64,000 nucleotides of DNA, taken from NCBI GenBank assembly GCA_964594985.1, contig CAZQNQ010000010.1, positions 87,791 through 151,790 on the forward strand, written 5' to 3'. Below the pieces are notes generated by a model. It was not told where the DNA came from, made no database searches, and saw only the letters and a program-made list of their open reading frames with translations. This stretch comes from JADLHS01 sp964594985 (GTDB lineage: Bacteria; Verrucomicrobiota; Verrucomicrobiia; Limisphaerales; JADLHS01). Shown one piece after another: positions 15,815-24,870 of this stretch; position 1 is the first letter of the stretch, and every line of letters begins with the position of its first letter. Position numbers and translations under genes: made by a program.

Positions 15815-16756
15815 TTATTTCATCCGGTCGAAATTCTTCTGGAGAATCTGCCAGTCCTTGAGGCCCTGCACTTTTTCCTGCATGGACTTGTGGATCTCGG
15901 CTTCCTTCGTGTTCTTCGTCGGCTTGGACTTCTTGAAGAAGATGCCGAAGCGGCCCGGGAACGGTTCGTCGGCCAGCTTGTAGGCGGCCATCTCGTCGGT
16001 CACGTCGTGGTCGGCGGGGACGAGGTTGAACACGCCGCCTTTGCGCGGGTTGCTCGCGTCGAACGCGCCTTCGTAGAACTCGACGCATTCGCTCAGGCAT
16101 TCGATGAAGCTGAAGCCGTCGTGATCCATCGCGGCTTCCATCATCTGGAGGACGTGATTCGGATTGGTGTGCGTGGTGCGGGCCACAAACGTCGCGCCCG
16201 CCGCGATCGCCTGCTTCATCGGGTTGATCGGATAATCCACCGCGCCCCATTGGTCGGTCTTGCTCTTGAACCCGAGCGGCGACGTGGGCGAGGTCTGTTT
16301 CTTCGTCAGGCCGTAAACCCAGTTGTCCATCACGCAATAGGTCATCTTGATGTTCTTGCGCGCGGTGTGATTGAAATGATTGCCGCCGATGGAGAAGGCG
16401 TCGCCGTCGCCACCGAACACGAACACGTGCAGGTCCGGACGCGAGAGTGAAATGCCGCTCGCGAACGGCAGCGCGCGGCCATGGATAAAGTGCGCGCCGT
16501 GGGCTTGCACGAAATACGGGAAGCGGCTCGAGCAACCGATGCCCGCGACCGTGGTGATCTTTTCGTGATGCATCTTGCGCTTCTCGATCAGCTTGAAATA
16601 AAGCGCGAGTACGGAGAAATCGCCGCAACCGGGGCACCATGTCGGGTGATCGGCAGCGACTTCTTTCTTCGTCAGGCCCTTGCGCTCTTCGGGCGTAGGG
16701 ACGCGAGGGGTCAAAACAGCGGGACTCGTGGGAGCTTCGGTAAGTATCTGGCTCAT
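15815..16756 (-). CDS. korB: 2-oxoacid:ferredoxin oxidoreductase, beta subunit
   Basis: 313 residues, the usual length for KorB/PorB-type beta subunits. Thiamine diphosphate is bound by the FGGDGDAFSIGGNH segment (about residues 115-128), and the Fe-S cluster by the N-terminal CPGCGD (about 41-46) with later Cys residues such as GIGCSSRF. The YCVMDNWVYGLTKKQTSPTSPLG stretch is diagnostic. With the alpha subunit it decarboxylates 2-oxoglutarate (or pyruvate) to the acyl-CoA and reduces ferredoxin. The gene follows korA with an 18-base gap and ends at a strong terminator. Confidence 0.93.
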   Translation of the reverse strand: MSQILTEAPTSPAVLTPRVPTPEERKGLTKKEVAADHPTWCPGCGDFSVLALYFKLIEKRKMHHEKITTVAGIGCSSRFPYFVQAHGAHFIHGRALPFASGISLSRPDLHVFVFGGDGDAFSIGGNHFNHTARKNIKMTYCVMDNWVYGLTKKQTSPTSPLGFKSKTDQWGAVDYPINPMKQAIAAGATFVARTTHTNPNHVLQMMEAAMDHDGFSFIECLSECVEFYEGAFDASNPRKGGVFNLVPADHDVTDEMAAYKLADEPFPGRFGIFFKKSKPTKNTKEAEIHKSMQEKVQGLKDWQILQKNFDRMK

Positions 16757-16774
16757 ATTAAAAAGTGGTTGAAA

Positions 16775-18598
16775 TTATTGTTTGCGCAGACCTTCGGAGA
16801 CGTTGGTCTTCACGCGTTCGAGGATTTCTTTGACCTTGAACGTAAGGCCGTCGGTCTTGTTGATGCCGCGGATCTTTGGATCGCAATAACGGGAGCGGAG
16901 CAAGCCGCCAAGCTGGCCGAAACCATAGAGGCCTTCGTCGTTCATCTCGACCACGAGGATATGGTTGAAGCCGGAGAAAATGTTTTCCAAGTCCGGCGGC
17001 AACGGGTTCAGGTGCTTGATGTGAATTGAGGACACGCTGTCGCCGGCGGCGCGGGCGCGGTCCACGGCTTCCTTGATCGGACCTTGGGTCGAACCCCAGC
17101 CGACGAGGAGAACATTGCCTTCGCTCGGGCCGTAAATCTTCGGCGTGGGCAACGTCGCCCCGAGCGCCTGCAGTTTCTTGCGGCGCTTCGCCATCATCTG
17201 CATGTGCAACTTCGGCGAGCCGGTCGGATGACCGAGTTCGTCGTGCTCGAGACCGGTGACAATCGGATATTTACCGCTCTGAATCCATGTGCCCGGCGGA
17301 ACGTGCTGCGTGATGCCATCCTTGGCGGAGAGATCGTAAGGCTTGTGATCGGCGACGGGTTTGAAATCGGGGGAAATGTCCTGGCAAACTTTTTCGAGAT
17401 TCGGCTCGGTGAAGGCTTCGATGCGGGTGGCGATGCCTTGGTCGGTGAGAAGAATTACGGGAACGCTGTATTTCTTCGCAATGTTGACGGCTTCAATCGC
17501 GGAGTAAAAACAATCTTCCACGTCCGCCGGCGCAATCACCACGCGCGGAGAATCGCCGTGACCGCCGAAGCAGGCGATGTTCAAGTCGGACTGCTCGATG
17601 TTCGTCGGCATACCCGTCGAAGGTCCACCGCGTTGCACGTCCACAATGACGAGCGGCATTTCCGCCATCACCGCCCAACCGAGCGCTTCGGTCTTGAGCG
17701 AGATGCCCGGACCGCTGGAGCCGGTGACCGCCACGCGACCGGCGTAGCTGCCGCCGATGGCCATCGAGATGGCCGCGATTTCGTCCTCAGTCTGCATGAA
17801 CGTGCCGCCATATTTGGGCAGTTCGCGCCGCAATAATTCCATGATGTCGGACCACGGGGTGATCGGGTAACCTGCGCCGAAACGCACGCCCGCCGCGATG
17901 AGGCCGTAGCCGAGCGCTTCATTGCCGTTCATCACGATTTGATGCCCGCCCTTGCTCTGGCTATCAACAAACTTGAAGGTTTCCAGCACGTTGCCAAGCG
18001 AGTGCCCATAACCCGCGTGGAAAGCCGAGAGCGCGTTTTTGACGATGCTCTGATCTTTGCCGGTGAAGCGTTCGGTGATCAATCTTTCCAGCTTCGGCAG
18101 GTCGAGCGCGAACATCTTGGCGATCAGTCCAAGGGCATAGATGTTTTTGCCTTTATCCTTGGCCGTGCCGCCGATGGCTTCGACCGTCAGACCGGAAATC
18201 GGGATGCCCAGATGATGGTAATCCTTCTGCCACTCAGGCTTCGCTTCGACATGGTCGGAATCATAGAGCACAATGCCGCCCTTCTTGAGCGAGTTGATGT
18301 GGCCTTCGTAGGAATGCTGATAGAACGCCAGCAAGACGTCGGCTTCATCACCGGAACTGAGGACTTCGCCCGAACCGATGCGAACCTGGAAGATGGACGG
18401 CCCGCCGGAAATCGTGGCCGGAATCGTCATGAACGTCATGACTTCCTGTTCGCTGCGGCCGGCGAGGCGGGCGAGGAAACCACCGATGGCCTGGATGCCG
18501 TCCTGGGAATTGCCGGCGATGCGGATGACGGCCTCGGAAATCTGGGCGACTTTCGGCGCTCCACCCGCGTTTGCGGCTGCTACTGTTGAATCACTCAT
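16775..18598 (-). CDS. korA: 2-oxoacid:ferredoxin oxidoreductase, fused gamma-alpha subunit
   Basis: 607 residues. The first ~190 form the gamma domain (AVIRIAGNSQDGIQAIGGFLARLAGR, then FQVRIGSGEVLSSGDEADVLLAF) and the rest the alpha domain, with GYGLIAAGVRFGAGYPITPWSDIMELL, AVTGSSGPGISLKTEALGWAVMAEMPLVIVDVQRGGPSTGMPT and the C-terminal NVLLVGWGSTQGPIKEAV. The GPSTGMPT motif marks the KorA/VorA group. It is first in the kor operon; the 313-base upstream gap (18599-18911) should hold its promoter. It may serve a reductive or ferredoxin-linked TCA step. Confidence 0.93.
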   Translation of the reverse strand: MSDSTVAAANAGGAPKVAQISEAVIRIAGNSQDGIQAIGGFLARLAGRSEQEVMTFMTIPATISGGPSIFQVRIGSGEVLSSGDEADVLLAFYQHSYEGHINSLKKGGIVLYDSDHVEAKPEWQKDYHHLGIPISGLTVEAIGGTAKDKGKNIYALGLIAKMFALDLPKLERLITERFTGKDQSIVKNALSAFHAGYGHSLGNVLETFKFVDSQSKGGHQIVMNGNEALGYGLIAAGVRFGAGYPITPWSDIMELLRRELPKYGGTFMQTEDEIAAISMAIGGSYAGRVAVTGSSGPGISLKTEALGWAVMAEMPLVIVDVQRGGPSTGMPTNIEQSDLNIACFGGHGDSPRVVIAPADVEDCFYSAIEAVNIAKKYSVPVILLTDQGIATRIEAFTEPNLEKVCQDISPDFKPVADHKPYDLSAKDGITQHVPPGTWIQSGKYPIVTGLEHDELGHPTGSPKLHMQMMAKRRKKLQALGATLPTPKIYGPSEGNVLLVGWGSTQGPIKEAVDRARAAGDSVSSIHIKHLNPLPPDLENIFSGFNHILVVEMNDEGLYGFGQLGGLLRSRYCDPKIRGINKTDGLTFKVKEILERVKTNVSEGLRKQ

Positions 18599-18911
18599 GA
18601 AAACTTTCTATTCAAAATGCGCGTCACGTTTCGAGGGGACAACTCGACCGCTTTGCGCGACACACTGTGCTTTCTCACAGTACCAAGCGACGGGATAGAG
18701 TCAATTTCTTCTCCGTCATATCTCGGTTGTTCAGGGCCAATCCATGACTGCCACGCATGGAAATGTCAGGTTTCAGCCAGAAAAGTAAGCAGGCGTGATT
18801 CAGGCGACAGCAGGGATAAAACGACTTAATCAAAGCTCCGAGCGCGGGTGGCTGGAAATTCCGGCGGAAACTATACTTGTCCCATCATGCTGAAACTTCA
18901 AAATCGCCTTC
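18599..18911. other. Divergent intergenic region, 313 bases
   Basis: It separates the leftward kor operon from the rightward membrane-protein gene. No repeat family or RNA gene was recognised. It is AT-richer than its surroundings and is the only place for the two divergent promoters, but no promoter boxes stand out clearly enough to mark. Confidence 0.4.
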
Positions 18912-19664
18912 GTGCATGATCAACCTGAACCAGTCTCAAGCAGTTCTCCCGAGCCGCTTGATACGCATGACGGTGGATTGCTCACCCGGCTGAGACGACG
19001 ATGGCGGGCTTTCTCTCAAGCCAGTGCGACCGAAATCTTCTCGGAAATGCTCGTGCGCTCTTTGGTTGGGTTGGTTTTGGGCGGCATTGCCTGCGTAGCC
19101 TTGATTCCAATCGTCTTCTGGCCCAGCAAGCGAAATCCCCAGCCCATGTTCAACGAAATGAGCGACGCAACTTGGGCCATGTGGCTGTTTGCCGGAATGC
19201 TGCTTTTACCCGCCATCATTGGGGCTTTAAGCACGTTTCTAGGTGATCTCAAAGCCGGCTTCAAGGCCGCGCTCGGCATGAAGAAGCGCCGGGCAAGATA
19301 TGAGATCGCTGATGGGGTCATCCTGATTGATGAAGCTGAACCTCCCGCCAGTTGGCTGCGCCGCATCCTCGGCGCGATGGGCAATGCGTTGGCGTGGATA
19401 GTTGTTTGCGCGCCCGGACTAATCTTCATGCTGGCCGGATTCAGCGCCGTAATCAACGAACGCATCACCGCTGGCAGGATGCAGCGCACTTCTTATGGCA
19501 TCACTGCGGTCGGTTTCGGGTGGATTGAAGTCGCTTTGGGAGTCTGGTTCTTGGCGGAGGGTTTTCATCTCAAAACCGACCGGCCCATCTATCGCTGGAT
19601 TGGATGGGTTTTGGCTGGAGCGTGTCTGGTCAAAGGGATTTCCGTCCTGATTTCCGGGAAATAA
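18912..19664 (+). CDS. Multi-pass membrane protein of unknown function
   Basis: 250 residues from a GTG start. Five hydrophobic segments are visible: LVRSLVGLVLGGIACVALIPIVFW, WAMWLFAGMLLLPAIIGALSTFL, MGNALAWIVVCAPGLIFMLAGFSAVI, GITAVGFGWIEVALGVWFLAEGF and YRWIGWVLAGACLVKGISVL. A basic cytoplasmic loop (GMKKRRARYEIADGVILIDE) lies in the middle. No family recognised. It ends head-to-head with the HAD gene, 7 bases apart. Confidence 0.6.
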   Translation: MHDQPEPVSSSSPEPLDTHDGGLLTRLRRRWRAFSQASATEIFSEMLVRSLVGLVLGGIACVALIPIVFWPSKRNPQPMFNEMSDATWAMWLFAGMLLLPAIIGALSTFLGDLKAGFKAALGMKKRRARYEIADGVILIDEAEPPASWLRRILGAMGNALAWIVVCAPGLIFMLAGFSAVINERITAGRMQRTSYGITAVGFGWIEVALGVWFLAEGFHLKTDRPIYRWIGWVLAGACLVKGISVLISGK

Positions 19665-19671
19665 GTCCGCA

Positions 19672-20442
19672 TCAGGCAAAGAAGCGCTCCAGCCCCTCCG
19701 CGACGCCGTGCCCGCAATGCAACTCACTCACAAAGCCGCCCTGCTTCTTCACCGCTTCTTTCGTCAGCGAAATCGCATTGGCTGGCGCAACGAGATAGCG
19801 CGCAAATTCCGTCTTCAACATCGGCAAGTCGTTCAGATGATCGCCCGCCGCCAAAACTTCTTCGCTCGTCAGCTTGAGCATCCGTGTCAGTTCCGCCAGC
19901 GCCGTGCCTTTGTTGTAATTCACATGGCTGAAGCGCGCATAGACATCGTTGCGCACCACGGTCAGTTCCGGGAAGCGGCGGCAAAACTCGTCGAGTCGCG
20001 CGTGGATTACGTCCGCATCGCCGTTGTTTCCCGCGATCAAACAAAACGGCGACCACGAGTCCTCGTAAACCGTTGCCTTGAACCGCTCATTAACCCAATC
20101 CATCAACGCGGAAACCTCTGGGCGCACCCGCGCAAACAGCACCTCGTGATCGCGATGACACGCCGTGTTCCAATGCTCCACCGGCGCGTAACGCCCGCCG
20201 TCGTGCTGATAAATCTCGCGCTCCACCAGGACCAGATAATCCGGCTGCACCGTGATCCGCGCCCGGGCCAGGGCTTCCATCAAGCTGGACATGTCGCGCC
20301 CGGTGTTGATGACCCATTTCACGCCCCGCGCCTGCAAATCGCTGATGAGCGACACAAAGCGCGGCGGGATCGGCGGGTTCTCGAACTCCGCGAACAGCGT
20401 CCCATCGAAGTCCGTTGAAACTAATTTGATTGGCAAACTCAT
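19672..20442 (-). CDS. HAD-superfamily phosphatase (Cof/SPP-like)
   Basis: 256 residues from the ATG at 20442. Motif I is LVSTDFDGTLF (nucleophile and acid Asp pair) at about 7-17, motif II is WVINTGRDMSSLMEAL and the late motifs are GTALAELTRMLKL, then AAGDHLNDLPML. This is the type II cap (Cof-like) arrangement used for sugar phosphates and related small phosphates. A further upstream in-frame ATG overlaps the divergent TPR gene and is not used. The exact substrate is unknown. Confidence 0.87.
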   Translation of the reverse strand: MSLPIKLVSTDFDGTLFAEFENPPIPPRFVSLISDLQARGVKWVINTGRDMSSLMEALARARITVQPDYLVLVEREIYQHDGGRYAPVEHWNTACHRDHEVLFARVRPEVSALMDWVNERFKATVYEDSWSPFCLIAGNNGDADVIHARLDEFCRRFPELTVVRNDVYARFSHVNYNKGTALAELTRMLKLTSEEVLAAGDHLNDLPMLKTEFARYLVAPANAISLTKEAVKKQGGFVSELHCGHGVAEGLERFFA

Positions 20443-20479
20443 CGTCGTGCGGTGCAGTATATCGGGGCCAGACAACGCA

Positions 20480-20947
20480 ATGCAAAGTTTGATGAGCGCA
20501 CCGCAGGAACAATACGACGACGCCATGTTCGCCTTCAGCCAGGGTGATTACGACGGGTGCATCGAGAAACTGCGCCCCATCCTCGCGAGCGATCCGACGC
20601 ATTTCGACGCGCAACTCTCCCTTGGCATGGCGTTCTATCGCAAAGGCGATTTCGCCACCGCCATCGCCGAAGGCCACAAAGCTGAGCAACTGCGCCCCAA
20701 GGAACAGCTTGTTCACACGAACCTGTCGTTGTTCTACATGAAGTCCGGCGACAAACAAACCGCCGAACATCACGGCCTGCAAGCGCGCATCGCCTCGTGG
20801 CGCGAGGACAAATCCAAACCCGGCGAAACTCCCGCCACCGCGTCCGACCCCGAACTGGCGTTCGTGAAACCACCCACACCGCCGCCCCTCAAGCCGCCGG
20901 AGAAATTCCCCGACATGCCGTGGAAGAAGAAAAAAGTTGATGGTTGA
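20480..20947 (+). CDS. Small tetratricopeptide-repeat protein
   Basis: 155 residues from ATG 20480; ATG 20492 is an alternative. Three TPR units are visible at about 12-110: QYDDAMFAFSQGDYDGCIEKLRPILASDP, HFDAQLSLGMAFYRKGDFATAIAEGHKAEQLRP and QLVHTNLSLFYMKSGDKQTAEHHGLQA. The C-terminal tail is Pro/Lys rich (PPTPPPLKPPEKFPDMPWKKKK). It is divergent from the HAD gene with 37 bases between them. It probably mediates protein contacts; the partner is unknown. Confidence 0.8.
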   Translation: MQSLMSAPQEQYDDAMFAFSQGDYDGCIEKLRPILASDPTHFDAQLSLGMAFYRKGDFATAIAEGHKAEQLRPKEQLVHTNLSLFYMKSGDKQTAEHHGLQARIASWREDKSKPGETPATASDPELAFVKPPTPPPLKPPEKFPDMPWKKKKVDG

Positions 20948-20980
20948 ACTTTGAAACACATCGAAATATGCATTGTTTGG

Positions 20981-21053
20981 GTAGGGCGCGTCACTCCGTG
21001 CGCGCCGTCGTCTGGCTGGCCCAATACGGCGCGCACGGAGTGACGCGCCCTAC
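20981..21053. repeat. GTAGGGCGCGTCACTCCGTG palindrome (family B)
   Basis: The left arm gtagggcgcgtcactccgtg and right arm cacggagtgacgcgccctac are perfectly complementary over 20 bases, with a ~30-base loop. The same element is nested at 5046-5117, and a derivative sits inside the MtrA-like gene at 51918-51989. Confidence 0.8.
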
Positions 21054-21107
21054 CAGCCAAAGGCAAAGCCGTCATTTAATTAAGGTTCTCAACAGAAGCT
21101 AACGAAT

Positions 21108-21398
21108 ATGAAATCCTCCTACGAACTCGCGATGGAACGCCTGAACAAAACCGCGCCCGTCGCCAAACTGACCGCTGAACAAAAGAAGGAAATCGCCGAA
21201 CTCGAATCCAAGGCCAAAGCCAAAACTGCCGAACGCGAAATCGCCTTGAAAGAGGCGACGGCCGCCGCGTCTGAGGCGGGCGACTACGAGAAAGTGGAGC
21301 AACTTCAACAGCAGCTCATCAAAGAACGCAAAGCCATTCAGGCGGACTTGGAGGAGAAGAAAGACCGCATCCACCAGGCGTCAAAAGGGCGTCGATAA
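21108..21398 (+). CDS. Coiled-coil protein with UvrB/UvrC-type motif
   Basis: 96 residues, nearly all charged helix. The end (GDYEKVEQLQQQLIKERKAIQADLEEKKDRIHQ, about 60-92) matches the UVR motif, a helical hairpin that links UvrB to UvrC and also occurs in small regulatory proteins. No other domain is present. A broken copy of its 3' half lies 3 kb downstream at 24312-24452. The next gene starts 8 bases after its stop. Confidence 0.7.
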   Translation: MKSSYELAMERLNKTAPVAKLTAEQKKEIAELESKAKAKTAEREIALKEATAAASEAGDYEKVEQLQQQLIKERKAIQADLEEKKDRIHQASKGRR

Positions 21399-21406
21399 AA
21401 TGCCGT

Positions 21407-22804
21407 ATGATTTCCATTTCACAACTTCAAGAGTGGGTGCGAACGGGTGAGTCTGAGACGCTGGAATTCAAGCGCACAACCGGCGAACGCCGCGCTGGCA
21501 CACAGACACTTTGTGGGATGCTCAATCATCGTGGGGGACGGGTGCTCTTTGGCGTTGAGCCGGATGGCCGCATCATCGGCCAAATGGTTTCGGATCATAC
21601 GGTCGAAGAAGTAGCGCAAGAGTTAAAGGAAATTGACCCGCCAGTCTTTCCTTCCATCGAGCGGGTAGATGTAACTGAGGGGCGGCAGGTGTTGGTGGTA
21701 ACCGTTTCAGCAGGAACAAACCGCCCCTACAACTACAAAGGACAGGCATACCGACGCGTGGGGAACACAACTCCAGAACTCTCGGGCCACGGTTTTCAAC
21801 AGATGTTGTTGGAGCGATTGCATGGCGAGAGGCGTTGGGAGAATGAGCCTGCGGAAGGGTGGGCGGTGACCGATTTGGAAGCTTCCGAAATCATTCGGAC
21901 CCTGGAAGAATCCATCCGGCGCGGTCGAGCGGATGACCCCGGCGTGCGCGATCCCGCAGAGGTGTTGCGTGGTTTAGGATTGATGCGGGGCGGACAATTG
22001 TTGCGGGCTGCGGTGGTTTTGTTCGGAAAAGCCGAACAACTGGAACCGCGGATGCCGCAGTGTTTGTTGCGTGTGGCACGCTTTCGTGGTCGAGATAAGA
22101 CCGAGTTCCTTGATAACCGGCAGTTTCACGGCAACGCGTTTGATCTCTTGCTGCGGGCGGAGCGATTTTTACGGGAAAATCTGCCGGTCGCAGGTCGCAT
22201 CCAACCAGGCTTGTTCGAGCGTGTGGACGATCCGCTCTATCCGCCAGTGGCGTTGCGGGAGACGCTGGCCAATGCGGTTTGCCATCGAGATTACAGTATT
22301 GGCGGCGGTTCAATTGCCGTGGCACTTTTCGATGATCGGCTGGAGATCACTTCGTCGGGCACGCTTCACTTCGGATTAACAACAGAAGCACTGTTCCAAC
22401 CTCACGAGTCGCTGCCATGGAATCCGCTCATCGCACGGGTGTTTTATCGGCGCGGCGTAATCGAAGCATGGGGCCGGGGCACCATCAAGATCGCGGAGTT
22501 AGTTGCGAGAGCCGGACTGCCTCAACCTGAAATTGAAGAGGCGGGCGGCTGTGTGGTGGTGCGGTTTCGTCCCAGTCGTTATGTTGCACCATCGCGGGTC
22601 GCTCAAGATGTGACTGAGCGCCAACGACGAGTTCTTGAAGTCTTGGCGGCCGGGGCCAGCGGCGGGATAGCGCTCCGGGAAATTGCGGCTCAGTTGACCA
22701 ATCATACGCCACGGGCACTTCGGGAAGACCTGAGTGTTTTGCAGACTTTGGGTTTAGCAAAAACAACAGGTTGGGGCGCTGGTGCAAAGTGGAAACTTCG
22801 GTAG
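21407..22804 (+). CDS. AlbA_2 / RecG-like ATP-binding transcriptional regulator
   Basis: 465 residues. The N-terminal AlbA_2 (Schlafen-like) domain at about 8-120 includes SETLEFKRTTGE, GGRVLFGVEPDGRIIGQ and RPYNYKGQAYRRVGNTT. The middle region has a GHKL-like ATP-binding segment, ALRETLANAVCHRDYSIGGGSIAVALFDDRLEITSSG, and the C-terminus (ERQRRVLEVLAAGASGGIALREIAAQLTNHTPRALREDLSVL) is a winged helix. Proteins with this layout are often labelled RecG-like helicases but lack helicase motifs; a DNA-binding regulatory role is inferred. Confidence 0.85.
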   Translation: MISISQLQEWVRTGESETLEFKRTTGERRAGTQTLCGMLNHRGGRVLFGVEPDGRIIGQMVSDHTVEEVAQELKEIDPPVFPSIERVDVTEGRQVLVVTVSAGTNRPYNYKGQAYRRVGNTTPELSGHGFQQMLLERLHGERRWENEPAEGWAVTDLEASEIIRTLEESIRRGRADDPGVRDPAEVLRGLGLMRGGQLLRAAVVLFGKAEQLEPRMPQCLLRVARFRGRDKTEFLDNRQFHGNAFDLLLRAERFLRENLPVAGRIQPGLFERVDDPLYPPVALRETLANAVCHRDYSIGGGSIAVALFDDRLEITSSGTLHFGLTTEALFQPHESLPWNPLIARVFYRRGVIEAWGRGTIKIAELVARAGLPQPEIEEAGGCVVVRFRPSRYVAPSRVAQDVTERQRRVLEVLAAGASGGIALREIAAQLTNHTPRALREDLSVLQTLGLAKTTGWGAGAKWKLR

Positions 22805-22813
22805 AACGGGCTT

Positions 22814-22853
22814 ATTCCGGCTCATTCCGGCTCATTCCGGCTCATTCCGGCTC
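22814..22853. repeat. Four tandem copies of attccggctc
   Basis: A perfect 10-base unit repeated four times, directly after the regulator stop. It overlaps the last codons of the leftward GH28 gene, whose stop lies inside the repeat, so slippage here would alter the GH28 C-terminus. Confidence 0.85.
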
Positions 22854-24251
22854 ATGATGCTTAATTCGCTCGTTTGTTTCCCGCACATTCTCTACGTTCC
22901 GCAGGCTGTTCGTCCGGCTGTGCGCTTGGTTGACCGTGATATTTTCAAGAAAGACGTCGCGCACGGGTAGCTTCGCATCGCCCGCGATTTTGATGGGCGT
23001 GTCGGTTTCTTCGACTTGAATGTTTTTGAGGTGAATGCCCCGGATGGGCGTGAGCTTTTCCTCGTAGGTCGGCACGAGGTCGCGCCATTGGTAGAGCACG
23101 TCGGTATCAATACCCAGCACGCCAAACTTCGTGCTCTTGGCGGCGATGTTCTCGACATGGATGTTCTCCACGAAACCGCCGCGCCGCCGGTTGGTCTTGA
23201 TGAAGACGATGTTTTGCGGTGGGTTCGAGTCAGCGTTGTCGAACCGGCAGTCATGCACATACACATTACGGATGCCGCCGGAAAGTTCGCTGCCGATGGC
23301 GACCAGTTGATGCCCGCGCACCATCGTGCAGTTGCGGACGACAATGTTCTCCGAAGGCGTGTTCAACCGCCGCCCGTCGAAATCCATCCCAGCCTTGATG
23401 GCGATGGCATCGTCGCCCTGATCAAACCGGCAATCTTCCACGAGCAGATTGCGCGTCATCTCCGGATCAATGCCGTCGTTGTTGCGATTGCGCGCCACGA
23501 TGTCCACGCGCCGGACCACGACGTCTTCGCTCAACAACAGGTGAATCGTCCAGAACGGGCTGTTGCGGATCTTCACGTCTTCGATGAGCACATTCCGGCA
23601 GCGATTGAACTGGATGAACTGCGGACGCAGATGATTTTCCCCGACCGCCATCTGACGCTGCGCGACCGGCGCATTCGTATAAGCAAAGTGATAAAGCCGC
23701 TTCAACGCTTCCAGATGCGCGGGGGGCCGGGTGAACCACTGTTTCCAAACGTCCAATCGCGCCTCAATCATGCCCTGGCCCGTGAGCGCGACATTCGTGC
23801 AGCCAAACGCATAAATCAGCGGTGAATAGTTGAAGCACTCCGTCCCCTCCCAACTCGATTGCACGGCGGGCAAGTAATCCTCTGGCCTGGCGCTGAAGTA
23901 GAGCGTCGCGCCCTCAGCGAGGTGAAGGTTGACGTTGCTTTGCAGATGAACTTTTCCCGTCAGCCATTTGCCGCGCGGAATCACGACTTTGCCGCCGCCC
24001 GCCGCGTGACAGGCCGTGATAGCTTTGTGGATGGCTTCAGAGATGTTTGTATTCCCGCCTTCCACCGCGCCGAAATCCGTGACGACAAAATCACGGTCGG
24101 GAAACACCGGGATTTTGATTGCCGGCATGGTGAACGGCGCGGCCACGAAAATCTCCTGATGCCGGATGCCGTTGGTTTCGGCCCGCACAAAATTTGCCGC
24201 CAAAAACAGCGCGAACAACGCGCCAAGCAGCATGGCAAATGACTTGGTCAT
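22842..24251 (-). CDS. Secreted GH28 polygalacturonase-like glycoside hydrolase
   Basis: 469 residues from ATG 24251. A signal peptide (MTKSFAMLLGALFALFLAANFVRA) is followed by the pectate-lyase-3-like start FPDRDFVVTDFGAVEGGNTNISEAIHKAI. GH28 catalytic motifs are NNDGIDPE, QGDDAIAIKAG with the DD pair, and GHQLVAIGSE in the position of the GHG motif. Right-handed beta-helix repeats such as NIVVRNCTMV and NVYVHDCRFDN fill the rest. It should hydrolyse galacturonic-acid or related linkages outside the cytoplasm. The frame is open for another 59 codons upstream, but that is antisense to the UVR fragment. Confidence 0.9.
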   Translation of the reverse strand: MTKSFAMLLGALFALFLAANFVRAETNGIRHQEIFVAAPFTMPAIKIPVFPDRDFVVTDFGAVEGGNTNISEAIHKAITACHAAGGGKVVIPRGKWLTGKVHLQSNVNLHLAEGATLYFSARPEDYLPAVQSSWEGTECFNYSPLIYAFGCTNVALTGQGMIEARLDVWKQWFTRPPAHLEALKRLYHFAYTNAPVAQRQMAVGENHLRPQFIQFNRCRNVLIEDVKIRNSPFWTIHLLLSEDVVVRRVDIVARNRNNDGIDPEMTRNLLVEDCRFDQGDDAIAIKAGMDFDGRRLNTPSENIVVRNCTMVRGHQLVAIGSELSGGIRNVYVHDCRFDNADSNPPQNIVFIKTNRRRGGFVENIHVENIAAKSTKFGVLGIDTDVLYQWRDLVPTYEEKLTPIRGIHLKNIQVEETDTPIKIAGDAKLPVRDVFLENITVNQAHSRTNSLRNVENVRETNERIKHHEPE

Positions 24252-24311
24252 CAAAGATAAAGTGACTGGCTTTGCCATTTGAGGCCACTTCCCAAACTGG
24301 TGATAATACGG

Positions 24312-24452
24312 TCGTCCGTAGCCGCCGAAGCGGGCGACTTCGAGAAAGTGGAACAGCTCAAGGAACAACTCATCAAGGAACGCAAAGAAATTCAGGCTGA
24401 CTTGGAGGAGAAGAAGGACCGCATCCATCAGAAGTCAGCTCGTTCATCTTGA
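24312..24452 (+). pseudogene. Truncated copy of the UVR-motif coiled-coil gene
   Basis: The translation AEAGDFEKVEQLKEQLIKERK, then EIQADLEEKKDRIHQ and a stop, corresponds to residues ~58-93 of the protein at 21108-21398. There is no start codon or 5' half. Both copies are on the same strand about 3.1 kb apart, with the regulator and GH28 genes between them, so a past duplication followed by loss is likely. Confidence 0.8.
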
Positions 24453-24498
24453 TCAGAAATAGGAACCCCTGCTCGTGTGCGCAACAAAGGTGTGGGGA

Positions 24499-24723
24499 CT
24501 ATTTGATGTCCCACACCAAATCTGCGACTTCGACGTTAAGCGCTCTGGCAATTTTGAGCAGCGAGCCAACGGAAATTTCCATGGTGCCGCGCTCGACCGC
24601 ACCGATGAAGTTATGGTGCAGGTCGGCTTTCTCCGCCAATTTTTCCTGAGTCAACCCAACTTTTTTGCGATGGGAACGGATCGTTTCACCCAAAATTCGG
24701 CGGTGATTTGGCCTCGTTGACAC
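24499..24723 (-). CDS. XRE-family helix-turn-helix regulator
   Basis: 74 residues from a GTG at 24723 (an ATG at 24765 would add 14). The whole protein is one Cro/CI-type HTH: ILGETIRSHRKKVGLTQEKLAEKADLHHNFIGAVERGTMEISVGSLLKIARALNV. The recognition helix falls in the HHNFIGAVERG part. It is divergent from the large secreted protein gene at 24871 and may control it. A group of very short XRE proteins like this often regulates restriction-modification or mobile genes, but no such genes are next to it. Confidence 0.85.
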   Translation of the reverse strand: MSTRPNHRRILGETIRSHRKKVGLTQEKLAEKADLHHNFIGAVERGTMEISVGSLLKIARALNVEVADLVWDIK

Positions 24724-24870
24724 AAATGTTAGCAAGCGCAGACCAACACACCACGCTCCACACATTAAACTGTGTTTTTACTTGCAGACGCTTGGCAAAA
24801 TGATAGAACAAATCTGTTCATAACAAACCAAACCCGGGTTGTTTTAACGGGGAAATCAAACTGAAATATC

